This document shows, in pieces, positions 17,346-25,650 of a stretch of 64,000 bases of DNA. This DNA comes from Dickeya zeae NCPPB 2538 (GTDB lineage: Bacteria > Pseudomonadota > Gammaproteobacteria > Enterobacterales > Enterobacteriaceae): assembly GCF_000406165.1 (NCBI RefSeq), contig NZ_CM001977.1:3578373-3642372 (forward strand), written 5' to 3'. The position numbers and the translations under genes were made by a program. Under the pieces are notes generated by a model. It worked only from the letters and a program-made list of their open reading frames with translations, searched no databases and had not been told where the DNA came from. Each line of letters starts with the position of its first letter. Position 1 is the first letter of the stretch.

Positions 17346-19292
17346 ATGAAGCATAAGCTGGTGCTGAGCCTGCTTGCGATGGCTATCGCTACCGCTACTC
17401 AGGCGGCGACCGTCGATTTACGGGTGCTGGAAACCACCGATCTTCACAGCAATATGATGGACTATGACTACTATAAAGACAGTCCAACGGATAAATTCGG
17501 ACTGGTCCGTACCGCCAGTTTAATTCAGGCCGCTCGTCAGCAGGCCATCAACAGCGTGCTGGTGGACAACGGCGATATTATTCAAGGCAGCCCACTGGGT
17601 GACTACATTGCGGCCAAAGGATTACAAAAAGGCGATGTACACCCGGTCTATCTGGCGATGAATACGCTGGATTACGCCGTCGGCAATATCGGCAACCACG
17701 AATTCAACTACGGGCTGGACTACCTGCACAAGGCCTTGTCTGGTGCCCACTTCCCTTATATCAACGCCAACGTGCTGGATGCCAGTAACGGCAAACCACT
17801 GTTTACACCTTACCTGATCGAAAAGAAAACGGTGAAAGACCGTGACGGTAAGCCGCATGAACTGCGCATTGGTTACATCGGTTTTGTCCCGCCACAAATC
17901 ATGGTGTGGGACAAAGCCAACCTGAGCGGTAAAGTCACGGTGGCGGATATCACCGAAACCGCGAAAAAATGGATACCGGAGCTGCGCAAACAAGGGGCGG
18001 ATGTGGTGATTGCCATCCCGCATTCCGGCCTGTCAGCTGAGCCGTACAAAGCGATGGCGGAAAACTCGGTCTACTACTTAAGCCAGATTCCCGGTATTGA
18101 CGCCATTATGTTTGGTCACGCTCACGCCGTGTTCCCGAGCAAAGATTTTGCTGGTATCCACGGTGCCGATATCGCCAAAGGCACGCTCAATGGCGTACCG
18201 GCGGTGATGCCCGGCCAGTGGGGTGATCACCTTGGGGTGGTCGATTTGGTCTTGAACAATGACAGCGGGCAGTGGAAAGTGGCCGAAGGCAAAGCGGAAG
18301 CCCGCCCGATCTTCGACAAAGCCCAGAAGAAATCACTGGCGGCGGAAGATGCACAACTGGTTAACGTACTGGCGGACGCCCACCAGAAAACCCGTGAATT
18401 TGTCAGCCAGCCTATCGGTAAATCCTCCGACAACATGTACAGCTACCTGTCGTTGATTCAGGACGACCCGACCGTACAGATAGTCAACAACGCGCAGAAA
18501 GCCTACGTCGAACACTTTATTCAGGGCGACCCGGATCTGGCGGACCTGCCGGTGCTCTCCGCCGCCGCGCCATTTAAGGCTGGCGGTCGCAAAAACGACC
18601 CGGCCAGCTATGTGGAAGTCGAAAAAGGCCAGTTGACCTTCCGTAACGCCGCCGATCTTTACCTCTACCCCAATACGCTGGTGGTGGTGAAGGTCAAAGG
18701 CGAGCAGGTACGGGAATGGCTGGAATGCTCAGCCGGTCAGTTCAACCAGATTGATGTGCATAAACGCGAACCACAATCGCTGATCAACTGGGAAGGGTTC
18801 CGCACCTACAATTTTGACGTGATTGACGGTGTCAGCTACCAGATAGATGTCACCCAGCCCGCCCGTTACGACGGCGAGTGCCAATTGATCAACGGTAATT
18901 CGCACCGTATCAAGGATCTGACCTTTAACGGCAAACCTATCGACCCACAGGCCACGTTCCTTGTCGCCACCAATAACTACCGCGCTTATGGTGAGAAGTT
19001 TGCCGGTACCGGTGAAAAACAAGTCGCGTTCGCATCACCGGATGAAAACCGTGCGGTACTGGCTGCCTACATCAGCACTGAAACGAAAAAATCCGGTGAG
19101 GTGAAACCGTCGGCGGACAACAACTGGCGTCTGGCGAAGATTACCAGCGATACACCGTTGGATATCCGGGTGGAAACCTCTCCATCGCCGAAAGCCGCCG
19201 CATTCATCAAGGAAAAATCGCAATACCCGCTCACCCTGGTGGGCAACGATGATATCGGCTTCGCCGTGTACCGTCTGGATCTGCAAAAATAA
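17346..19292 (+). CDS. cpdB: Periplasmic 2',3'-cyclic-nucleotide phosphodiesterase/3'-nucleotidase
   Basis: A 648-residue exported bifunctional enzyme that opens 2',3'-cyclic nucleotides and removes 3'-phosphates, feeding nucleosides to uptake. Signal peptide is residues 1-20 (cut after TQA). The N-terminal metallophosphatase domain shows LETTDLHSN, DNGDIIQGSP and GNHEFNYG; a 5'-nucleotidase C-terminal domain follows from about 350. Length matches E. coli CpdB (647). Confidence 0.98.
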   Translation: MKHKLVLSLLAMAIATATQAATVDLRVLETTDLHSNMMDYDYYKDSPTDKFGLVRTASLIQAARQQAINSVLVDNGDIIQGSPLGDYIAAKGLQKGDVHPVYLAMNTLDYAVGNIGNHEFNYGLDYLHKALSGAHFPYINANVLDASNGKPLFTPYLIEKKTVKDRDGKPHELRIGYIGFVPPQIMVWDKANLSGKVTVADITETAKKWIPELRKQGADVVIAIPHSGLSAEPYKAMAENSVYYLSQIPGIDAIMFGHAHAVFPSKDFAGIHGADIAKGTLNGVPAVMPGQWGDHLGVVDLVLNNDSGQWKVAEGKAEARPIFDKAQKKSLAAEDAQLVNVLADAHQKTREFVSQPIGKSSDNMYSYLSLIQDDPTVQIVNNAQKAYVEHFIQGDPDLADLPVLSAAAPFKAGGRKNDPASYVEVEKGQLTFRNAADLYLYPNTLVVVKVKGEQVREWLECSAGQFNQIDVHKREPQSLINWEGFRTYNFDVIDGVSYQIDVTQPARYDGECQLINGNSHRIKDLTFNGKPIDPQATFLVATNNYRAYGEKFAGTGEKQVAFASPDENRAVLAAYISTETKKSGEVKPSADNNWRLAKITSDTPLDIRVETSPSPKAAAFIKEKSQYPLTLVGNDDIGFAVYRLDLQK

Positions 19293-19301
19293 CCCATCAT
19301 C

Positions 19302-19328
19302 ACACCGCGCCGATGGGCGCGGTGTTTT
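19302..19328 (+). terminator. cpdB terminator
   Basis: ACACCGCGCC and its complement form a 10-bp stem with a short loop, followed by TTTT, 10 bases after cpdB. Confidence 0.88.
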
Positions 19329-19377
19329 CATCATCCTCTTTCTCCCGGTAATCCTTTTTAGGGATAGCTAATTTTTA

Positions 19378-19400
19378 AAGATGCATTTAAAATACATTTT
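19378..19400 (+). promoter_or_regulatory. NsrR-type operator upstream of ytfE
   Basis: Half-sites AAGATGCATT and AATACATTTT form an imperfect 23-bp palindrome of the form known for NsrR in enterobacteria. It ends 30 bases before the ytfE start, over the expected promoter. The nsrR gene itself is in this window at 41017-41442. Confidence 0.75.
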
Positions 19401-19430
19401 ATAAATGACACCGTTCAGAGGGTACCCACC

Positions 19431-20096
19431 ATGCACTACCGCGACCAATCATTAGGCGAGCTGGCCATCACCATCCCTCGCGCTACCGCACTGTTCCGTG
19501 AATTCAATCTTGATTTTTGTTGCGGCGGCAAACAAACGCTGCTGCGTGCTGCCACCAAGCGGGCGCTGGATATCGATATGCTCGAATCGCGTCTGGCCGA
19601 GCTGTCGACACAACCATCCACGGAAAAAGACTGGCAACAGGCCTCTCTTGGCGAAATGATTGTGCATATCATCAGTCGTTTCCACGATCGTCACCGTGCA
19701 CAGTTGCCGGAACTGATTCGGATGGCGGAAAAAGTCGAACGCGTACACCACGACAAGCCAGGTTGCCCGATTGGGCTGACGGCTCAACTGACGCTGATTC
19801 ACGACGATCTGACACAGCACATGATGAAAGAAGAGCGGATCCTGTTCCCAATGATCCAGTCCGGTATGGGCGCTCAGGCCACTGGGCCGATTTCCGTCAT
19901 GGAACATGAGCACGACGACGCCGGTCAACAGTTGGAAGTGGTCAAAACCCTCACCAACAACGTGACCCCGCCGGTCGGCGCTTGTACTACCTGGCGTGCG
20001 CTATACACCGGTATCAATGAATTTATCGACGACCTGATGGAACATATCCATTTGGAAAACAATCAGTTGTTTCCACGGGCGCTGAAGGGCGAATAA
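19431..20096 (+). CDS. ytfE: Iron-sulfur cluster repair di-iron protein YtfE (RIC)
   Basis: A 221-residue cytoplasmic protein that repairs Fe-S clusters damaged by nitric oxide or oxidants. The N-terminal ScdA_N domain carries the LDFCCGGKQTL motif; the C-terminal hemerythrin-like helix bundle supplies iron ligands in HDRHRAQ, HMMKEERILFP, EHEHDD and HIHLENN. Close to E. coli YtfE along its length. Expected to be repressed by NsrR through the palindrome upstream. Confidence 0.98.
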   Translation: MHYRDQSLGELAITIPRATALFREFNLDFCCGGKQTLLRAATKRALDIDMLESRLAELSTQPSTEKDWQQASLGEMIVHIISRFHDRHRAQLPELIRMAEKVERVHHDKPGCPIGLTAQLTLIHDDLTQHMMKEERILFPMIQSGMGAQATGPISVMEHEHDDAGQQLEVVKTLTNNVTPPVGACTTWRALYTGINEFIDDLMEHIHLENNQLFPRALKGE

Positions 20097-20122
20097 CCGC
20101 TGTTACCCGCCATGTAGCCGCT

Positions 20123-20157
20123 AAAAAAAACCGTGCTCTGTCAGAGCACGGTTTTTT
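20123..20157 (+). terminator. Bidirectional terminator after ytfE
   Basis: CCGTGCTCT and its complement form a 9-bp stem with a three-base loop, flanked by A8 and T6, between convergent ytfE and the DUF2502 gene. Confidence 0.92.
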
Positions 20158-20183
20158 ATTTTAGGGTCGCTATCAATCACGGC

Positions 20184-20552
20184 TTACCAGCGCGGGCCAC
20201 CGTGATGAGGGCCGGGGCCCCATCCCCATCCTGGACCACGCGGCCCGGCAGGAACGACATAAACCGGCGGCGGAGGCGGTGCTTCTACCACCACAACTCG
20301 GCGTGGCGGCGGGGGCGGTGCATAGTCGTAATATTCGTAATAAACCTGGCGGGCATGATGGTGGCGACGGGCGTACCAGCTATCCGGGTCACACCACCGA
20401 TTACCGTCCCAGTAATAGCCACGAGTATCACGATCGCCGATGTGCAAAGACACACCAGGCAATGACAGACTCAGGCTATCAGCCTGTGCGGCAGGCATTG
20501 CTGACAGCAATAAGCCTGTCACGATGGCACCCAGTAAAAGTGGCTTAATCAT
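20184..20552 (-). CDS. DUF2502 family exported protein (YpeC-like)
   Basis: A 122-residue exported protein: signal peptide of about 24 residues (MIKPLLLGAIVTGLLLSAMP, cut after AQA), the DUF2502 core with IGDRDTRGYYWDGNRW, then a Pro-rich and Gly/Pro/Trp-rich tail. Related to E. coli YpeC in the IGDRD-YWDG core. The ATG at 20552 has AGAGG upstream; an in-frame start at 20594 would add 14 residues before the signal peptide. Function unknown. Confidence 0.85.
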   Translation of the reverse strand: MIKPLLLGAIVTGLLLSAMPAAQADSLSLSLPGVSLHIGDRDTRGYYWDGNRWCDPDSWYARRHHHARQVYYEYYDYAPPPPPRRVVVVEAPPPPPVYVVPAGPRGPGWGWGPGPHHGGPRW

Positions 20553-20881
20553 ATTGTTAACCTCTGATTCACCGCAACGCGGCGGATGAGTCACTTATAC
20601 GGCGCGCTACCTTCAGTCGCTATCAGAAAATGGCTAAATAATAATAACTTCAGGAAAGCAATTCTGGCCTGGCGCCGTTGACTGCACACCAGTATAAAAA
20701 AAGAATCGTCAGCCCACCTTTACCAGGTGTATCCATCGGTTACACCACGACGTATTTGCACAGCGGCATGAACCATAATCAATGGGAAATGAGCAATTGA
20801 AAAGCGATGAGGTCGGCGTCATTAGCTAACGCCTGCGAGGGGCAATCTGCCGGGTCACGACGTCCCCGGCAGAGAAGACAC

Positions 20882-21502
20882 TTACAGGATTTCCAACAGT
20901 TCCACTTCAAAAATCAGGGTACTGAACGGAGGAATGGACGCACCCGCGCCACGTTCGCCATACGCCAGATTCTGAGGGATATAGAGTTCCCACTTAGAAC
21001 CAACCGGCATCAGTGTCAGCGCTTCGATCCAACCGGGGATCACGCCGCTAACCGGGAATTCAGCTGGCTGACCGCGCTGTACCGAGCTGTCGAACACGGT
21101 GCCGTCAACCAGGCGGCCGGTGTAGTGAACCCGCACGCGATCCTGACGGGCTGGAATCGCGCCGTCACCTTGTGTCAGAACACGGAACTGCAAACCGGAT
21201 TCGGTGCTGCTTACGCCTTCTTTAGCGGCGTTGGCATCCAGAAAACGCTGGCCTTCAGCCGCCAGTTCACGCTGACGTTCACGACGCACCGCATCCGCCC
21301 GCTCATGCACTTCACGCAACGCGCGATGTACCACATCAACCGGCACCGCAGGCGCTTTACCTTCCAGCGCATCACACAGCCCTGCCAGCAGCGCATCGGG
21401 GATCAACCCCTCCAGACCGGATTCCTGCAGTTGTTGACCAATCTGCAGGCCAATGCCGTAGCTTGCCTGCGCTTCGACGCTGTCATAAGAAGGCGTTGTC
21501 AT
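20882..21502 (-). CDS. fklB: FKBP-type peptidyl-prolyl cis-trans isomerase FklB
   Basis: A 206-residue protein with an N-terminal FKBP dimerisation domain (about 5-95) and a C-terminal FKBP domain (about 115-206) showing VHYTGRLVDGTVFDSS and the GSKWELYIPQNLAYGERGAG segment. It isomerises X-Pro bonds and acts as a chaperone. No signal peptide. Close to E. coli FklB (22-kDa FKBP) and divergent from ytfB, as there. Confidence 0.95.
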   Translation of the reverse strand: MTTPSYDSVEAQASYGIGLQIGQQLQESGLEGLIPDALLAGLCDALEGKAPAVPVDVVHRALREVHERADAVRRERQRELAAEGQRFLDANAAKEGVSSTESGLQFRVLTQGDGAIPARQDRVRVHYTGRLVDGTVFDSSVQRGQPAEFPVSGVIPGWIEALTLMPVGSKWELYIPQNLAYGERGAGASIPPFSTLIFEVELLEIL

Positions 21503-21687
21503 GAATGTTCCTTTAATCTAAAAAATATGAAAGTGCAGCATAGCAGTGAGTCGATTGAGGGTAAAACGTTCTGTCGTTATCTTGTTTCGCCGTCGCTCGA
21601 CCTTGCGTCAAACCGTTCATGTTTACGGCATCAGTTTCCAATGACGGCGGCCTTAACTGGTTATCTGTCACCAATTACCGATATAAT

Positions 21688-21882
<195 letters not shown>

Positions 21883-21921
21883 GGCTGTTTTTACCTTTAT
21901 ACGGTTCTAAGAGAGGTCACC

Positions 21922-22665
21922 ATGGGCAGAATCGCGCCCAGGAGAAAACAATCCAGGAGAGATCAATCCCGGAAAGAGCAATCCACCTGGAATCCCCTGA
22001 CGTTATGGCAGTCTTGCCTGAACTGGCTGGCTCAGCGACGTCAACACAAGGCGATGCCAGATGAACCGGAAGAACGTGCAGAGGAAGCCGTCGAGGTTTC
22101 CCCGGATCCTGCTCCACGCCACTCGCATCGCAGACATTCATCCTGGCTGCGGACAGTGTGGCACCTGCCGGATGATTTCAGTTGGATGGACCCGCTGCCC
22201 TATTTTCACCGTCGCTGTATTCTGATTCTGTTGTGCCTGCTGTTACTGGTACTGCTGTGGCCGACCTCGCCTTCAGCACCTGCGCCGTCCCGTCAGGTGG
22301 ACGTCCCGCTCAGCTCGCAGAATGCGCCGATACAGGCACAACTGGTGGACCCTAACGCCACCGACACCGCTAACCAGACGTCGCGCCCGGCGACATCTGG
22401 TGCCCACTGGCAGTCCTACCAAATCGCCTCCGGTCAGACGCTGGCGCAGTTATTTCGCGACAATAACCTGCCCGTCAACGATGTGTTTGCTATGGCGCAA
22501 GTCGAGGGCCAGAACAAGCCACTCAGTAATTTGCGGGCCGGACAGAACGTTCGCCTGCAACTCAATACGCAGGGGATGGTAAGCCAGCTTGAAATCGACA
22601 CCCCGGATGGTCAGCAAGTCCAGTTCACCCGGCAACAAGACGGCTCTTTTATTCGCGTTCGCTAA
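21922..22665 (+). CDS. ytfB: OapA-family cell-envelope protein YtfB
   Basis: A 247-residue single-pass membrane protein: a basic N-terminal cytoplasmic part, a membrane segment at about 108-126 (CILILLCLLLLVLLW), a Pro/Ser/Thr linker and a C-terminal LysM-like/OapA domain (YQIASGQTLAQLFRDNNLPVN). E. coli YtfB is a peptidoglycan-binding protein tied to cell division; OapA of Haemophilus affects adhesion. ATG at 21922 with AGAGAGG upstream. The 3' end overlaps the convergent DUF488 gene by 17 bases. Confidence 0.92.
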   Translation: MGRIAPRRKQSRRDQSRKEQSTWNPLTLWQSCLNWLAQRRQHKAMPDEPEERAEEAVEVSPDPAPRHSHRRHSSWLRTVWHLPDDFSWMDPLPYFHRRCILILLCLLLLVLLWPTSPSAPAPSRQVDVPLSSQNAPIQAQLVDPNATDTANQTSRPATSGAHWQSYQIASGQTLAQLFRDNNLPVNDVFAMAQVEGQNKPLSNLRAGQNVRLQLNTQGMVSQLEIDTPDGQQVQFTRQQDGSFIRVR

Positions 22666-23020
22666 GCGTCAATTGCTCAACAAGAAAATCACGCAAAACC
22701 ATGGCATGATTTCGCTGCGTATCCCGACTGCCATATAGCAGCGTTATCGGCGCGTTTTGACACAACAGCGTTATCAACGGTTGCCACGCGCTATGCTGAC
22801 GGAGTTCCGCGCGGTACAGCCCAACGAAAGCATCCCACTCGACCGGGTTGGCATGATACCAGCGACGCAGTTCATGACTGGGTGCCACATCTTTAAGCCA
22901 GACAACGCCAGCCAGACGACTTTTCGCCACACCGCGCGGCCATAGCCTATCTACCAGAAATGCCGCCGGTTCCATCGGCTGATGTACGTCATAGACGCGC
23001 ATCAGGTGTATCAAGGTCAT
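22649..23020 (-). CDS. DUF488 family protein (YeaO-like)
   Basis: A 123-residue cytoplasmic protein with the family pattern RVYD, LVDRLWPRGVAK, WLKDVAPSHELRRWYH and LLYGSRDTQRNHA, similar to E. coli YeaO. DUF488 proteins have no firmly known function. It runs convergent to ytfB, overlapping its end. Confidence 0.9.
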   Translation of the reverse strand: MTLIHLMRVYDVHQPMEPAAFLVDRLWPRGVAKSRLAGVVWLKDVAPSHELRRWYHANPVEWDAFVGLYRAELRQHSAWQPLITLLCQNAPITLLYGSRDTQRNHAMVLRDFLVEQLTLSERE

Positions 23021-23177
23021 TTCCTCCCTCCTTATGACTGAATTGATTTCGCCTGTTGATCATACTCGCGGGGTGGCGTCACGTCGTGCGTATCCACCAT
23101 TAACAGATGATCCTCTGCTGAATAGATCCAATTTCTCGCAAAACCCTCTTGACAGGATCGGTTGCTTTGATAAAAAC

Positions 23178-23202
23178 TGCAAACGTTCCCGCAAACGTTT
23201 TT
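23178..23202. promoter_or_regulatory. Tandem LacI-type operator upstream of the DapA-family gene
   Basis: Two GCAAACGTT units 12 bases apart (TGCAAACGTTCCC, then GCAAACGTTTT), 45 bases before the lyase start. The complement is almost identical to the tandem site at 29935-29958 before the MFS transporter. The CG-centred AACGTT core is typical of LacI-family operators; the LacI-type gene at 24553 is the obvious candidate regulator. Confidence 0.7.
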
Positions 23203-23246
23203 GATAAATTGCACTCGACAGTACCCTATAGAAAAAAGAGGACGTT

Positions 23247-24182
23247 ATGAAAAACATCAATATCGATTTACGTGGTCTTAACCCAGCACCAATCACCCCA
23301 TTCACCCGTGACGGGGCCGTCGACTATGCGGCTTGTAAAAAATTAGGCAGTTGGCTGGCTAGCATCGACGGTGTGAAAAGCCTCACCGTGTTAGGGCACG
23401 CCGGGGAAGGCACCTTCCTGTCGCAAGACGAACAAATGAAGGTGATTGAAGCCTTTGCCGAATCAGTAAACGGCGCGATTCCGATTATCGCTGGCATCAC
23501 GCTGGAAGGGACCGCTGTCGCGGCAGAAGAAGCCAAGCGCGCCATCAAAGCCGGTGCATCGGCAGGGTTGCTGTACCCGTCCCACGGTTGGCTGCGTTTC
23601 GGTTATCAGAAAGGCGCACCGCAGGATAAATACCGTCATGTGTATGAAGAAAGTGGTCTGCCGCTCATTCTGTTCCAGTATCCCGATGCGACCAAATGTA
23701 CTTACAACCTGGAAACGATGCTGGATATCGCGGCACAACCCGGTGTATTCGCCATGAAAAATGGGGTGAGAAACATGCGCCGCTGGGACACTGAAATTCC
23801 TGTCATCCGCCGCGAACGCCCTGACCTGCAAATCCTGAGTTGCCACGATGAATACCTGCTATCAACCGTATTCGATGTGGATGGCTTCCTGGTCGGTTAT
23901 GGCAACATTGCCCCCGAACTGTTGGTTGACATGATTAAAGCGGGTAAGGCGAAAGATTATGCTGCCGCGCGCGCTATCCACGATCGCCTGCTGCCGGTGA
24001 CGAAAAGCGTGTACCACCGTGGTTCTCACATGGAAGGCACAGTGGCATTGAAACATGCGCTGGTCGCAAGAGGGATCCTGGATCATGCGACGGTTCGTTC
24101 CCCGTTAATGCCGTTGGAACCCGGTGCCGCAGACGAAATCATGACGGCGGTCCGCATGGCGGAGCTTCCTCGCGTTGGCTGA
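23247..24182 (+). CDS. DapA-family class I lyase (dihydrodipicolinate synthase-like)
   Basis: A 311-residue TIM-barrel enzyme of the DHDPS/NAL superfamily, which forms a Schiff base with a keto acid. The family glycine-rich LTVLGHAGEGTFLSQDE segment (place of GTTGE) is present, the catalytic tyrosine is in LFQYPD and the Schiff-base lysine in FAMKNG. It is not the housekeeping dapA by sequence and sits with a LacI-type repressor and MFS transporter, so a catabolic aldolase/dehydratase acting on a sugar acid or related keto acid is likely. The tandem operator lies over its promoter. Confidence 0.85.
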   Translation: MKNINIDLRGLNPAPITPFTRDGAVDYAACKKLGSWLASIDGVKSLTVLGHAGEGTFLSQDEQMKVIEAFAESVNGAIPIIAGITLEGTAVAAEEAKRAIKAGASAGLLYPSHGWLRFGYQKGAPQDKYRHVYEESGLPLILFQYPDATKCTYNLETMLDIAAQPGVFAMKNGVRNMRRWDTEIPVIRRERPDLQILSCHDEYLLSTVFDVDGFLVGYGNIAPELLVDMIKAGKAKDYAAARAIHDRLLPVTKSVYHRGSHMEGTVALKHALVARGILDHATVRSPLMPLEPGAADEIMTAVRMAELPRVG

Positions 24183-24220
24183 TGCGTTCGACGCTCATCT
24201 CTACTATCAGCCCAATTATC

Positions 24221-24253
24221 AGGGTGCCCGCCTGCACAGGGTACGGGCACCCT
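24221..24253 (+). terminator. Terminator-like hairpin after the DapA-family gene
   Basis: AGGGTGCCCG and its complement form a 10-bp stem with a 13-base loop, 39 bases after the stop. No clear T-run follows. The remaining 300 bases up to the LacI-type gene show no other feature. Confidence 0.5.
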
Positions 24254-24552
24254 GCCATTCTGATCTGACGCGCCCTGTTTGCGTGGCCTTGCGCTTCCCT
24301 CCACCACATTTACTCGCGTACCGACCGCCATACCCTGTCGGCACTACGCCTTGATTCACGTCATAGCGCTATCTGCGGTGTATTACCAAAAATATAGCTA
24401 ATTCACCGGTGCCACTACATAATAACAGCGTGCAAAACAAGCAATAAAACAGACACACTCCAGACGGCTGAAGGCATCCGGACAGCGTGGATAGCCTCAA
24501 ATACCGGAGTTTTATCGGGGAGGCTCCCCTACTGATTACGACGAAGGATGAC

Positions 24553-25599
24553 ATGGACTCAAACGCATTTTCGCCACCTGGCGCCAACCGGAAGCTGAGC
24601 AATAAACCGGTAACACTGCAGGACGTGGCAACCGCGGCTGGCGTCAGCGTTTCTACTGTGTCGCGCGTACTGGACGAACGTCTGCCCCCATCACGCAGTA
24701 AAGCCGCCCAACGGGTCAGAGAGGTCGCACAGGAGCTGGGGTACCGCCGCGATATTATGGCATCCAGCCTGCGTCGTGGTGGCACCGGCACTATCGGCGT
24801 GCTGGTGCCGCGTTTAAGCGACATGGTCATGGCGCTTTTATACGAAGCCATTTTCCGCGCCGCAGAACGGCACGGTTACTTCACTATTGTCGCCACGTGT
24901 GGTGATGACCCGGTGCAGGAAAAGCAGGCGGCAGAATCGTTGCTTGACCGCCGAGTTGACGGTTTGATTCTGGCTACCAGCCGACTGGATGACCAACTGC
25001 CTGCGGAATTACGCCAGCAGCAGATCCCCCATACTCTGGTGTTGCGTACCGATGGCATTAGCCCTTCTGCTACAGGCAACGATGAGCAGGGGGGTTATCT
25101 GGCCACTCGTCATCTCATCGATTTAGGTCATCGGGATATCGGCCTGATTGCAGGCCCTAATTTCACCTCGGGAGCGCGTGATCGCCGTCTGGGGTTTCAG
25201 CGGGCGATGCAGGAGGCGGGGTTGCCAATACGACCCGAATGGATCCGCGAGTCTGGTTTTGGGATTGAGTCCGGGGAACAACAAGGGTTAGCACTGCTCA
25301 CACCGGCAAACCGTCCCAGTGCCATTTTTGCGATCAATGATGATCTGGCGATAGGCGTGATGGCGGCAGCGCACCGTGTCGGCCTGACAATTGGTCAGGA
25401 CCTGTCGCTGGTAGGGTATAACGATATTCCGCTGGTCGCGCGCCTGCCGGTGCCGCTCTCATCAGTCCACGTGCCGCTGGATCATGTCGCCTCACTGGCC
25501 GTCGACCTTTTGCTTTCTCCTCCACAAGGCGCTAACACCATCAGTCGGGTTATCCCAAGCCTGATTCCACGCAGCTCCAGCGCGCCATTCAAACGCTGA
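24553..25599 (+). CDS. LacI-family transcriptional regulator
   Basis: A 348-residue repressor: N-terminal helix-turn-helix (VTLQDVATAAGVSVSTVSRVLDE, about 18-40) with hinge, then a periplasmic-binding-like sensor domain (TIGVLVPRL onward). The ATG at 24553 follows GAAGGA; a GTG at 24487 is in frame but adds a tail unlike the family. It probably binds the tandem AACGTTTGC sites before the lyase and MFS genes. Ligand unknown. Confidence 0.93.
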   Translation: MDSNAFSPPGANRKLSNKPVTLQDVATAAGVSVSTVSRVLDERLPPSRSKAAQRVREVAQELGYRRDIMASSLRRGGTGTIGVLVPRLSDMVMALLYEAIFRAAERHGYFTIVATCGDDPVQEKQAAESLLDRRVDGLILATSRLDDQLPAELRQQQIPHTLVLRTDGISPSATGNDEQGGYLATRHLIDLGHRDIGLIAGPNFTSGARDRRLGFQRAMQEAGLPIRPEWIRESGFGIESGEQQGLALLTPANRPSAIFAINDDLAIGVMAAAHRVGLTIGQDLSLVGYNDIPLVARLPVPLSSVHVPLDHVASLAVDLLLSPPQGANTISRVIPSLIPRSSSAPFKR

Positions 25600-25611
25600 G
25601 TAATGCGCCAT

Positions 25612-25636
25612 GGCCGCTCTGTTTATCAGAGCGGCC
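25612..25636. terminator. Hairpin between convergent LacI-type and chemoreceptor genes
   Basis: GGCCGCTCTG-TTTAT-CAGAGCGGCC: a perfect 10-bp stem with a five-base loop, 12 bases after the regulator stop and 15 before the chemoreceptor end. Likely a shared terminator. Confidence 0.7.
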
Positions 25637-25650
25637 TGCGCTCACCGAAT

